A DNA stretch of 64,000 bases from NCBI RefSeq assembly GCF_019175285.1, contig NC_056527.1:106581179-106645178 (forward strand), in the 5' to 3' direction. The position numbers were made by a program, and so were the translations under genes. A model generated the notes under the pieces. It worked only from the letters and a program-made list of their open reading frames with translations, had not been told where the DNA came from and made no database searches. Below, piece after piece: positions 32,517-45,900 of the stretch. The first letter of the stretch is position 1; each line of letters begins with the position of its first letter. Source of the stretch: Sceloporus undulatus (taxonomy: Eukaryota > Chordata > Lepidosauria > Squamata > Phrynosomatidae).

Positions 32517-33147
32517 AGGATAACATCTTTCTATTAAAAAAAATCTCTGAAACCCTGTGAAAATATTTTGTGGCCCAGGCTGATTCCTAACTGCAGAATA
32601 AAAAGTTTTATTAAGAAAATGGTTTTAATGCAATCAGTTCATTGTTTAATTCTGCAGAGGGCACTAAAGGATAAATCTCTGGGCTGGAAAATGGTGGTCT
32701 CTCAGTTCCACTTGCAAATAACTGGATTTCAATTGTCCAGCTATAAAACTAATAGCAATATGTAATCTGAAAATGGACTGGTATTGGCAGCAATGCCAGA
32801 ATCCTTCCTTCAGCCTATAAATTACTTCTTTCCTCTGACTGTGCCAGAATTATATTGAATAGATGTGTGTGCTATTTTAAATTATATTCTCAGTTTCTTT
32901 GCTGGGACATATTTTGGATAGGAAACTTTTTGCCCTACCAACAGTTTGGACTACAACTCCTATGATCCCTTATCATTGGCCAAGCTGGCTGGGGCTTCTG
33001 GGATCTGAAATCCACCACATCAAAGAGAGTCAAGGTTTCTCCACTCCAAGCTATGGGCTGCTTCAACGCATTTGTTCATTCACAATACCTCATTTGTCTA
33101 AATATATACTCAAGAATGTAGTGTGTGGAAATGGTAAAACAGAAGTA

Positions 33148-33367
33148 CAGTCGGCCCTTCTTATACACAGATTTTTTTATACACGGATTCAAGCATACAC
33201 AGTTTGAAAATATTCCAAAAAAGTATAAATTTACCTTGATGTTCCATTTTTTATTAGGGACACCATTTTGCTATGTCATTATACTTAATGGGACTTGAGC
33301 ATACACGGATTTTGTTATACACGGGGGATCTTGGAACCAAACCCCAGCGTATAACAAGGATCCACTG
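33148..33367. mobile_element. Pogo/Tigger-like MITE ('cggcccttcttatacac' family), copy 1
   Basis: Ends are CAGTCGGCCCTTCTTATACA and a right end 'aacaaggatccactg', flanked by TA on both sides. Interior 'acacggattcaagcatacac', 'gggacaccattttgctatgt' and 'cttggaaccaaaccccagcg' recur in the copies at 46485-46717 and 57287-57515. The layout resembles mammalian Tigger-derived MITEs. Confidence 0.8.
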
Positions 33368-33881
33368 TAATATCTTGTAAGAGATGCATGTTGGTGAGAG
33401 AAAACAGGCTGTGTATCCTTGCTGAATGGCAAACCTAAAATCAGTGCTATGTAATGTGTAAAACAGCTGAATGGTCATTTAAGCCAAAACAATCCTCCCC
33501 ACATTCCCCATCTCATTCAAGAGGCAGCTATATCCATACTCTCCCAACATTTAACAGGTGAAAACCAGGACATGTGGTCAAGCAGCATCAATTGGGAAAA
33601 GTTATTAATGAGAAGAACTTTGGCTTTTCTCGGTTAACTGGGAGGGGGCAGACCTAGAGGCCATACAAAAACCCCTCTAGATCACAGGAATCCAGTGGGC
33701 TTCATAGCTCTCGTCCTTGATTTAAAGGCGAAGCAAACTCTCTGCATCACTGTCATTACTTACTGTCATTACTGTTTGTTGCCAAGTTACTGCCTTTGTT
33801 CATGGGGCAAGCTGTCCAAAGGAATAATTAATCCAGCCTTGCCCACTTACTTCCTTGTTCCTTGTTCCCTCTGATGAGAAG

Positions 33882-33888
33882 TATAAAG
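33882..33888 (+). promoter_or_regulatory. TMC4: TATA box candidate for TMC4
   Basis: TATAAAG lies 37 bp upstream of the proposed TMC4 start codon (33919). A start of transcription about 25-30 bp downstream would leave a leader of only a few bases, so the true start may differ or the leader may be very short. There is no CpG island here, in contrast to the other genes in the window. Confidence 0.35.
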
Positions 33889-33918
33889 TGCGCAGAGCAA
33901 GAAATGTAACCTGCAGCC

Positions 33919-36900
33919 ATGGCTGATAATTGGAAAAACCTTTCGAGGAACCGAGAAGGTCAAGCAGGTAGTATGGGATGATGGTTACCTTCTGGGATTT
34001 GCTGGTTTGATCTGGGACTGCTCCACCCCCAAAAGGCCTCCAGCGTTTCCAAAACTTTTTACATTAATAAGTTTCTTCTGATCAAGAGGGGAGGATATTA
34101 TGCATCTTTGCAAACACACTCTTAGAAGTGAGGTGGGTGACCAGATGTTCTCCTTTTCTAGGAGATGCCCTCAACCTTCTGTCCAGGAGGAATGTCAAAA
34201 TCTCATTTTTGAGCATGATTAAGAAGCATGAATTTACATTTCTTTAAGTGTTTTTAGCATTTTGTGGGCATGATGTCCTACATTTTTCTTGAACGTCTTA
34301 CATTTTGTGGTGTGTTGTCGTTGGTGGTTAGCTCATTCTGCTCACCTTGTGGGTGACACTTAGAATAAAAGCCTATCCAAAAGCGAGGGATTCCATTTGA
34401 ACCAGAAGTGAGACCAGCTTGCTGGCAGTTGAGACGAAAAAGATGAAAGAGTAACATTTAAATTGACTTACAGGAGAAAGCTGACAGGTCAGAGAACCTT
34501 CGGTTAATCTCATTAAAAATGATGGCATAAACCCACACTCCTCAAAGCGATGTGCTCCAGATGTGATGAACTACAGCTCCCATAATCATGTTGGATTGTA
34601 TCCAACTCATCTGGAGAGCATCCAAATGAGGGAAACTAGGGTAAATCTTTCAGATCTCCTAAATGGGGCAGCCAAAGAACGTGATAGTGTTCATATAGGA
34701 ACAAGTTACAATAATTTTAAAAGTGATCCAAAGAATTTTAAGTGGCGGGGGAAGTACACCAAAGAGGCAATTGGAAAAGAAAGGGTACATATATTTAGGT
34801 ATATCCAGCACAAACTGAGGGATGTTAGGAATTTTAAAAAATATACAGTGAGAATGGCAGAAGCTTGATAAAGATAAAAAAGGATACATGGTCCCTTTGA
34901 GGAAAGGATGAGATATGTATGTAATAAACACCTTTTCTTCAAGTCAAATGGATTTATGGTTGAATCCCACTGATGGAGGCCAGAGCATGCAACAGTTGTT
35001 TTTTAGACTACAACTCCCAGAATCCCCCAGTGTCAGGATCTGACATGCTTGTTAATACTTTATGCTGTATCTGCTTTGGTTTATGATCCTGGAAGATGGG
35101 CTGTCTAATATTTTTGGTATTGGTGAGTGGAAGAAATGTTTATATTTTCTGGAGTTGGGAAACAAGCAAGGTTAGGATGAATTCCACTGAATTCCTAAAG
35201 GAGGGGGTAAGGAGTGATGATGCAGTTTTAATGTATGCATGTATTTCTGTTCTGATTGTAAGAATTCTATATGTTTAAATTGTAATTAGCCAATCAGGTA
35301 TATTGAAGAAGCTTCTTTGTCTTGAATAATATAAAAAGAGCCATTTTGTCTTGTTCGGGGTTCTCAGCTTTTGGAACTTGAATTCCACTGAGTTCAATGT
35401 TTTCCTTTGTTGACAACTGGAAATAAACTTATGGATTTTCAATTACTAGGTCCTCTTGCGAATNNNNNNNNNNNNNNNNNNNNNNNNNACATTTCTTTAA
35501 GTGTTTTTAGCATTTTGTGGGCATGATGTCCTACATTTTTCTTGAACGTCTTACATTTTGTGGTGTGTTGTCGTTGGTGGTTAGCTCATTCTGCTCACCT
35601 TGTGGGTGACACTTAGAATAAAAGCCTATCCAAAGCGAGGGTTCCATTTGAACCAGAAGTGAGACCAGCTTGCTGGCTGCAGTTGAGACGAAAAAGATGA
35701 AAGAGTAAACATTTAAATTGACTTACAGGAGAAAGCTGACAGGTCAGAGAACTTCGGTTAATCTCATTAAAAATGATGGCATAAACCACACTCCTCAAAG
35801 CGATGTGCTCCAGATGTGATGAACTACAGCTCCCATAATCATGTTGGATTGTATCCAACTCATCTGGAGAGCATCCAAATGAGGGAAACTAGGGTAAATC
35901 TTTCAGATCTCCTAAATGGGGCAGCCAAAGAACGTGAGTAGTTTCATATAGGAACAAGTTACAATAATTTTAAAAGTATCCAAAGAATTTTAAGTGCGGG
36001 GGGAAGTAAAACAAAGAGGCAATTGGAAAAGAAGGGTATATATTAGGTATATCCAGCACAACTGAGGATGTTAGGAATTTTAAAAATATACAGTGAGAAT
36101 GGCAGAAGCTTGATAAAGATAAAAAAGGATACATGGTCCTTTGAGGAAAGGATGAGATATGTATGTAATAAACACCTTTTCTTCAAGTCAAATGGATTTA
36201 TGGTTGAATCCCACTGATGGAGGCCAGAGCATGCACAGTTGTTTTTTTAGACTACAACTCCCAGAATCCCCCAGTGTCAGGATCTGACATGCTTGTTAAT
36301 ACTTTATGCTGTATCTGCTTTGGTTTAATGATCCTGGAAGATGGGCTGTCTAATATTTTGGTATTGGTGAGTGGAAGAAATGTTATATTTTCTGGAGTTG
36401 GGAAACAAGCAAGGTTAGGATGAATTCCACTGAATTCCTAAAGGAGGGGGTAAGGAGTGATGATGCGTTTTTTTAATGTATGCATGTATTTCTGTTCTGA
36501 TTGTAAGAATTCTATATGTTTAAATTGTAATTAGCCAATCAGGTATATTGAAGAAGCTTCTTTGTCTTGAATAATATAAAAAGAGCCATTTTGTCTTGTT
36601 CGGGGTTCTCAGCTTTTGGAACTTGAATTCCACTGAGTTCAATGTTTTCCTTTGTTGACAACTGGAAATAAACTTATGGATTTTCAATTACTAGGTCCTC
36701 TTGCTAATCCTATTGATCTGCCAATCCTAGAAATCTAAGTTTCCTGAAATTTCTGTTCCAGTACAAAGATAAACAACTGGGCAGTCCTGGGAAGAAAAAC
36801 AGTTTGGTTTGGAAGCAAATGAAGTTCAAGCATGCAAAGGAGTTTGAATTGCTTTGTGTTTTTAATATACTGTGTAACCAAAGTTGCTTTAGTCCTAACA

Positions 36901-39900
36901 ATATTGCCCTGCTGTGAACTACTTTAGTTTTTGAATAAAGCTTTCTGTTTTTACAGTGAGACAGATTCCTGAACTAAAGTCATCCAGTACATGACACCCA
37001 GCCAACATAGCACTGGTCAGGAGATCGGTTTGCCAAAATAATAACTTTTCTGAGTACTGGTGTGACAGATCTGATTTGTATTGTGTAGCTCAATCAAGCA
37101 GGAGTCTGGGTGTGCGTGAAAAAGATTATTTTGGGAAATGGGCACCTTTTCCTTGATGCATGTACATCTATTCTATTCTGGATCTTCTCTCCAGAGTCCA
37201 GTTGGGGTGGCCATGGACCCCCATCTTTATTTCTCCAGCTGCCAAGCAACCAGACATTACGTTTGCGTGGCAACAAGGCAGCGGATTGGGGGGCAGCTTG
37301 GGAGAAGACTTCAGAGCCTCCTGTTGATCCTCAGGAACTCATCCCAGAATTTGTGTCAGGGGAGGAAGAGGAAGACAGCAAGCCTTTAAAAGAGTTGCCC
37401 CTATCCCTTGGGGAAAAACGAAAACTCAGGTAAAAGGGCAATTGGTTTGTTGAGCGGGGAGGGGCTGATAGTCAAAAGATTTTGAGTTGGGAGGGATTTC
37501 TCATCCTGGCACCCTCCAGATGTGTTGGGTTGCAATTCCCATCATAACCAGCCAGGATGGCCCTACCAGCAACATTAAATGTAGAAGATGTGCATCAAGA
37601 AACAATTTGTCTTGGACTAAACCTGGTCTTAACCAACTTAAAAACAAACAAACCTTAATTCCAACTATTTACACTTTTTCTAATAAAGCCCATCCACTGC
37701 CTAGAACGGCATCATTTGCACCCACTTCCCTTCCTATGTGCTCTGGATTCCCAGTATCAATTACTCTTATCTCACAAGGAACCTTAGTTGCTTCCTGAAG
37801 CAGACTCCCTCCACGTTTCACATACAACCTCATTAATTCACACGGCTGCTAAAGATAAATAATAATGAATTCAAACTCTGTGGAAGTTTATGTACTTTAG
37901 GAACTCTTCTGTTTGTTGAGAGAACTGATTTGCAAAGTTAAACATGGTAATTAATTTCTTTTAAATACAAAGTCGAACCTTACTTCAACACTGGCAACGG
38001 GAAGACTTCTTCCAATACAGTGTTCAAATCCCAGCTCAGCCATGTAAACCCATTGGGTGACCTTAGGCAAGTCAAACACCCTCAGCCCCAGAGGATGGCA
38101 ATGCCAAACCCGCTCTGATGAAATGTACCAAGAAAATCCCATGATAGGGTTGCGTTCGGGTTGCCATAAGTTGCAAACTACTTGAAGGCACACAACACCA
38201 ACAAAAAGGGGGACAACAGAGGATTAACTGGGACTGTCTCTGCCAAATTGGGACACTTGGAGGATATGCTGTGATGGAGCTCGTGCCAAATAGGACAGCT
38301 GGGTGCCAATTGATTAGACATGTTTGTGTTGTAGATTGAGTAGAAATGCAACAGGCACATCATTTTATAAGTTTTGAGAAACAAGTGCTACGACCATGAG
38401 TTTTGATATGTTCAACCACCCATTAAGCCACGTGGGCTCTTTCTTTCCACTCTTTGCCCCCTTTCCTCAAGAGTTCTGCAAGAACAGGCAGTCAGTAGGC
38501 TCAGTGGTTGGGAGCTATGGCACATGGAGAAACGGCGGGCACTACGTCGCCTCAGAAGCCAGGCAGGAACAGTGATCTCATACGCTGAGATGTGGCGGAG
38601 TGCACTACACCACATTGGAGGTATGGGAAGGATCCCTTAAGGAGCATAATGGTGGTGAGAAGGGTTGCTGACTGGTGGTTTTCTGAACCTGCCCTTTGAC
38701 GTCTCATATTTTATCTTCAAAGGCCATTTTGGAACAGGGATCCAGTCCTACTTTAACTTCCTGCGTTTCTTGGTTCTGATGAATTTTGTTGCCTCTCTGC
38801 TGGTGGTGGGATTTGTGGTCGCTCCAAATGCAGCGTTCGAGAACTTGCATCTCAATCGGACAAGTCAACAGAACAGCAGTTGGGGTGGGTCTTTAAGCCT
38901 ATTATATTGAATAAAGAATGATTTCAACCAGTCAGTATGAACGTGCTAAAACTCCCAGTTATACCGAAAAGGAGAGATTTTATCTTCCTCTTTTGATCGA
39001 CCCCCTCATGTATCTAGCAGCTGAGCAAAAGGCAAAATTGTGTTTACATGGTGCCAGAATCCATGAAAGGCTTGATAGTCAGAATGAGGAAAAAGCACTC
39101 AGGAACAAATTACTACATTTTGAAGTATATGAAGCACTAAGCCTTGCCACTTAAAGAGGTGGTAGTGGATGTAAGATTACTTGAAGTAAGTAAAGTAACA
39201 CAATTACACAATAGACCATATGTGCATGTGTGCAAGTAGCATCTGCCTATATTCCTACAGAAAGGCATAGATCAAGGCTATAATCCACCAAAATTTGCCA
39301 GCATTCTCTGGAGATCTCAGCAGATGATGATATGACGATATCATCAGTCTGCATCTGGCTATGGAAACATAGTTAACCATCTATCCAATCTCCTTCATTC
39401 TTCTCCATTCTCCACCAGCAATAGAATGGTAATTGGTAACAGCTATCACAGTGACAGCAGCCAACATGGTGCAATGGTTTGAGCATTGGGACTATGACTC
39501 TAGAGATCAGGGTTTGATTCCCTGCTTGGCTGTGGAAACCCACTTCTACTACTACTACTACTACTACTACTAATATAATTTATTTATATTCCACCTTTCC
39601 TGGGGGAATCAAGGCAGATTACAACAAGTAATCCTTTGGCAAGTAACACACTCTCAGCTTCAAAGGAAAAGCAATGGCATACCCCCCCCCTTTTTGAACA
39701 ATTTTGCCAATAAAACCCCATGACAGGTTCACCTTAGGGTCCCATTAGTATGAAACAACTTGAAGGCACACAACACCAACAAACAAATTACAATGACATG
39801 AGGTGACTGAGTGGGTGGTCAGTGCAGGGGGAACAAGAGAACACCAACCTCTGCAGCAACAACCCCCCCCCCCCCCCCCCAATATACCTACTCAAGCATC

Positions 39901-42900
39901 AGATGGGATTATACTTGGGCATGTCTCTAACATAATGCCAATTTAAGTATGTTTCCATATATTTACATTATTTTAAAATTACTTCATCAGTTTGGATCAG
40001 GACTGGGAATCATGTGCCCTTCCAGATATTGCTGGATTGCATGTCCAGCCCTTGCCACCATAGGCAATGGTGAGGAATGCTGGGATTTGCAATCTGACAA
40101 CATTTGGAGGCTGCATGATTCCCTCCCTTAATTTACTCTGTCATAACATGTGTGTCAAAATAAGAACCATCATTGGTTTATTTTGGAAGTATGGAAACGG
40201 CATCTGTAAGAGAAACTGATCTATAACAATGAGGTCTCAAAACCTAATTTTTAGAAATCAACAACAGCTTATTTGTAGAATGGCTGTGTTCTCCATCATA
40301 TAGCAAGTTTGGCACTTGTGTACCAAATTAATGGAATGTATAACCCTGTCATTATATCTGTGTTGAGGTGATCACCCTGTCCCAAAACTCCTGGGTTAAG
40401 AGGGTCTAACCAAGCTAGAGCAGTAGTGTGTAGGAATCGTAGGTTCTATAGGAAGTAAGGGATTAATTAACTCTTTCCCCTGACTATTCCTTTCAGTTAA
40501 TGCAACATGTCTGCATTACAACCCTTCTCCACAAGGATTGGTCAGCTACTTTTCCTACATCATGGATCTTCTATCAGGCCAGGTAAGAGAATGCATTCCA
40601 AGAATAAGCTCAAAAAGTGATATGGTCATTTCTTTCCAGTACTTGTGACTGTATGTCTCTCTGCAGGGCTTCATGGAGCTCACCTACATGTTCTATGGCT
40701 ACTACCAAAATTCAGCTGTTGATTTTGTTGGCTTCTCATATAATGTCCCCCTTGCATATCTGCTCACAGTGCTTTTCTACCTTCTCTTCTGCCTGGCATG
40801 GATTGTCCGGAGGTGAGAACAAATCTGCACCACAAAAGTCATCCTATACACTCTCCATATTAGGTTGTATCTCTAGAAATCCTTTGTTTAAGTACCTGTC
40901 TCTCTATTTGCTTCCGTCCTTCTCCAGGTCAGTCTATAGTCTCAAACGCAGCCTGGTTAGTGAAGACGCTTCCCTTGGATCTTACAGTGATAAAATCTTT
41001 GCTGGCTGGGATTTTGGCCTGATGCAAGAGAAGATGGTACAGTTAAGGCACAAGAGTATTCGCTATGAACTGAGGGTAAGGCAGGACCAGGAAGGTCAAA
41101 AATACATCTTATGCTGATGGGGTTAAGATTTAATTGCACTGGACCAGGAAAAAGACAGCTAATTGAGTCAGGGTATGGTCTATGGACACATGATACAGTA
41201 AACCTCCTGAAGTTTAGCAAGGCTGGACTAGATCAGTGCTTTGATGAGAGATCAGCTGGGTAACCCATATATTCATTGCCATCAGTTGCATGGAAGGAAG
41301 TCAGGATGGGAAAACAATAAACAGTGAAGTGGTTTTGAGTCCTGGACTATGACTCTGGAGACTAGGGTTCAATTCCCAGTTTGGCCTTGAAACCCACTGG
41401 GTGACCTTGGGCAAGTCATACGCTCTCAGCCTCAAGTAATGGCAAACCTCCTCTGAGCAAAACTTGCCAAGAAACCCCCATGATAGGTTTGCCTTAGGGT
41501 CCCCAAAATGACTTGAAGGCACAACAATAGCAGCAACAAACAGATTATATTCAGGGTGGAATAAACAGACTCTGCTTGCCTGCTTGCTACTTTCCTTTTT
41601 CAAAATGCCTATTAACCAGAGCTATCTATAAAAATATGCAATATGACAAAAAATATTACACCAACTAAAGCTGTAGACCCTTGAATAAGGGATGTGTGTA
41701 TGTAGGTTTCACACACACACCGCTGCAAGACTAGGATGCATTGAGTCTCCCACGCCGCAGATCTGGAAAACTGAACCACTAAGATCCCTATGTAGTTGAA
41801 TCTCCACAAGATTTATCTATCAGAGGTCTACTGAATGACCAAGCATTAAGAAATATCAAGGCAGCAATTGTGGTTGAGCCATCCCAGGAGTAATAAAGAT
41901 TGCAGTCTATCCTATGTACAGTTACCTGGGAGTAATCCACATCAAATATATGGAAGGTATCTCTGTATGCACATTGTACTTGTGAGAGTCTTCCTATTTA
42001 AGGATGATTGAATGAGTAAAGATGGGAAAAGTAATTTGCCTCCTCCTGCTAGTACTGCAGTTAGGGAAAATTAATAGCAACCTGCCTGCCCATATTGAGT
42101 ACTCCTATCCTAAAAACAATTTGTGGTCCCTCATTAAAATCAGCAGAATAGTAGACTGCAATAAAACACATGCTTTTTGTCTAAGACAAAGAGAGCCAGA
42201 GAGGCATAGTGGTTTGAGCGTTGGACCATTACTCTGGAGATCAGAGTTCAAATCCTCATCGGTCACAGAAATGCACTAGGTGACCTTGGTCAAGTCATAT
42301 TCTCTCAGCCTCAGAGGCAGGCAAAGGCAACCTGCCTCTGAACAATCTTGCCATGCAAACCCCATGATGGGTTTGTCCTAGAGTCACCGTAAGGAATGAC
42401 TTGAAGACACACAACAACAGAGTCCCCAGAGGCCAACAAAAGTATCATTGTTTGGTGGAATTTTGTTCGAATTTATAAAAGGGAGAGTAACCTTATGTAG
42501 AGTCGTACTTCCTCCCCTTTCCTATACCCCCTATATACCACATTTTGCATCTTCATAGCAAGTAGCAATGCAAGAGATGTAGGTTTCTTGGTATCTCCAA
42601 TATGTTGGATCCCACTGTCAGTTTCCCCCTCTTCTCCTATGAAGAGAAGGGGGGGGGGGCAAGAGAGTTGCTAATTCTTTACAGTTCCTGACAGGTTTTA
42701 CTATCCTTGGATATAAAAATTACATAACTGAGGGGTTTTTTCTCCCTTTCTCCCTGCTTTTAATTAACATCCATTTTTGAAAAGAACAAATGGAGATTTG
42801 TACAGGGATAATCACTTAGGGACTTGGTTTGTTCTGGGCTGCTAACCTTTTGCAACCTTTTTCTTCTTTGGCTCCAGATGGACCTAGAGGAAGCAGCACT

Positions 42901-45900
42901 CCGCAAGCACCAGGCAGAACAAACCACAGCACAGCGAGTCTGTCTTTATGCTCTCAGAGGTCTGATCAACATCCTGGTTTTGGGGCTGCTGGGAGCATCA
43001 TTTTATTGCATCTACCGGGCAACAGATTATTCTCAGTGGCTACTGGGAAGGGTAAGGAAATGACCCTCAGTTTACACATGCTACCTACCCCTTACCAGCT
43101 TTTAGTAGATCCTGCCCCATAATCATAAAGTTGGAAAGGGCTAAAGATTCAACACAGATTCTTTCTAGATTGTTTTCACCACTGAATAACGCCTTGGATC
43201 AGTGCCCAGAACTAAACATAGTATTATTGCAGGGAAGTTCTGAGCAAAGCAGAATAGACTGATACTATTACTTACCTCTTGCCTCTTGATTTTATCATAG
43301 TGATCATAGTGACAGCTCAGTTGTCATTCCCCTCGCCCTGGAAAATGGGGGAGCCTCTTGATTTTATCATAGTGATCATAGTGACAGCTCAGTTGTCATT
43401 CCCCTNNNNNNNNNNTGCCCTGGAAAATGGGGGACTTAAGTGGACACAAAACTTTTTTTTTTACATTGCCTTTGAATAGCAACTGCACAGTGGAAAAATT
43501 GGTTTAAGAATCTAGTGACAATGGCCCTGTGTTCTGGTCTTTGAACAGACTGCTCTGCCTATCACTACATTATAAACCTCTTGAGGTGCTGCCTGTAACA
43601 ACAGAAATGTAATGCTCTCTCTCCCCCATTTAGCCTCCTCCATCCACCCTTATCTCTGTGAAAAGGAAAAGGTCAAAGTCATTCCACTGCTTTTCTCAAT
43701 GAACTTACTCTGATCAATCTTTCCATTTCTTTCCACAGACAGACTCCCCAATCAAAGGTCAGTTCTTCCTGGAGCTCCTGGTGGCTTATCTTCCATCGAT
43801 TGTCATCACAGTTGCCAACCTCATTGTCCCGCTAATCTCCGAGGGCATCGTCCGATTAGAGAAATACCCTCTTAGCTTTGAAATCAAAATAACACTTCTC
43901 AGGTATAGAACATCCCCCTGGAAGCTCTGATGCACCTAGTATAACCTAGCTGCTCTTCCTTGTAGATGCAACTGTCACATTCAGAAAGGGGTGAATTAAT
44001 TATTGTGCTAATCAAGTTTAAAAATGGAAGCCTTTTCTATAGACTAATGGTATCCTCATCCTTGTCCTAAACAGTAGGGAGCCTATCTTGATTTCTGTAG
44101 AAACTAAATTATGTTCAGCTGCTCTAAATGATAGATCCTTGAAGTTTAATTAATTATCATGCTAAGTAAATAGTAGACTAGGGACCTTTTTGCACTACAC
44201 AATTATAGTGTTTTATATTTCACATTAACTGCCATGGTTCCATCCTATGGAATCTGGGATTTGTAGTTTAGGGAGAGGTTTTATAATTTTCAGCCAGAGG
44301 GTTGCAGTTGTCACCAAAGTACAAACCGCAGGATGCTATAGGCATGGAATAAAGTGGAATATCAATGCTATAATAGTCTGAAAGGGCCCAAGGGGACCTA
44401 TTACAGCTGTGTCTTCTGTGAGATCAGTTTAATGAGTAGCAAGAAATATGTTTTGCTTCCTGAAGTTCCTATGATTTTGTTGATGGGACTGAGCTTTAAT
44501 AGTTTAGACAGCGTGCCTGGTTAGTAACAACAGTGTAGTATCTGTGGTCTAGGATAAATGGGGGAGGGGGGGCTGAGGCTGCATCCACACTGCAGAAATA
44601 ATCCAGTTTGAGACCACTTTAACTGTTGTGGCTCAATGCTATGGAATCCTGGGAACTGTAGTTCAATGGGGCACCAGAACTCTCTGAAAGAGAAAGCTAA
44701 ATGTCTCACAAAACTACAGTTCCTAGAATTCCCTACCATTGAGCCATGGCAGCTAATGTGGATTATTTCTGCTGTGCAGATGCAGCCTGAGATATGGAAT
44801 GGGTAGTCAAATAGTACTAGAACAGGGCTGTACCTACTTGCTATAGATTTGTCACACTGCATACTCACAGCCACTGTTTTCACAGGCCTATGTCTCTCCA
44901 AATCTCTCAGACGGCCCTTTAAATTTTTTTTAAAAAAAGTGTGTTTGTGAACTGCCTTCTTCTCTTCCAAGACTCCTTTTAAATAGTTGCAGCTCCCCCT
45001 CATTCCAGCATTGTTTAACATTAACACCCCCCCCCCAACAAACTGCTTTTTAAAACCAGACGTGGGCAACACTTTGGGGAAAAAATAGTTCCCTGGACCT
45101 GCTGCAGTTACCCATCACTGTACTTGGTCAGGCTTTAATTTTCTTCATATCCATTTCAGCTGGAAGAAGCAAATGACTTTATCATACGGAGGAATTTGGG
45201 GGATTCAAAAAGCATCATCCAGAGAAAGTCGCATGATCGTGGCTAAGATTATCACATGACGTCGCGATTAGAGAGGACTTATCCCAGGAATAACCAGCAA
45301 CAAATCATTCACGGGGAAATCCTGTAAATTATTTGTTGCTGGTTAATCCCTGGTTATTCCTGGGATAAGCCTCTAATCGTGATGTGTGTGATAATCTTAG
45401 CCACGATTGTGCGACTTTCCCTGGATAATGCATTTTGAATCCCCTGATTTTCCCCCATTTGATAAAGTCCATAGTCTAAAAATGTGAAAAGATCAATGTA
45501 ACAGATGTAGAGCTGAAACTGAAATGAAAGAACAGCTGAGCTAATATATTCCTCCCCACACACACACACTTTAAATTTCAAACACATTTTGAGATCAAAA
45601 CACTGTCTCAAGGGAACACTTTAAAACAATTTGAATATCCCCAGCGCCTTCAAAAGGCTTACTCAAGACCATAGATTACTAAAAGTAACACAATACACAA
45701 AATTATTCAGTGATCTATGGAGGAAGCCAGAGTATGTGGTGCTATTTTCTTTCCTCATCAGCTGACAATCTACATGTCTACTTTTTTTGTGTTGTCAGGA
45801 ATGTTTTTCTGCGTATTGCAAGCTTGGTGGTTGTCCTTGTCTCACTCTGGGTCCAAATTACTTGTAATGGGGACCCAGAGAAATCAGAATGTCGGAACTG

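Larger units (their letters stand above)
31349..33881 (+). other. MBOAT7 3' UTR and MBOAT7-TMC4 intergenic region
   Basis: MBOAT7 ends at 31348 and its 3' UTR probably runs on for several hundred bases; no canonical AATAAA close to the stop is certain, and one at about 32598 is a candidate. The region holds the U6-like sequence at 32448-32516, a degenerate palindromic repeat at about 32925-33055 and a pogo-type MITE at 33148-33367. From 31350 to 32440 I see only unique sequence. Confidence 0.45.

Noticed and set aside
37212-37214. ATG in TMC4 exon 2 as the start codon
   Set aside because: It is out of frame with the conserved TMC4 reading; an upstream exon must supply the start.
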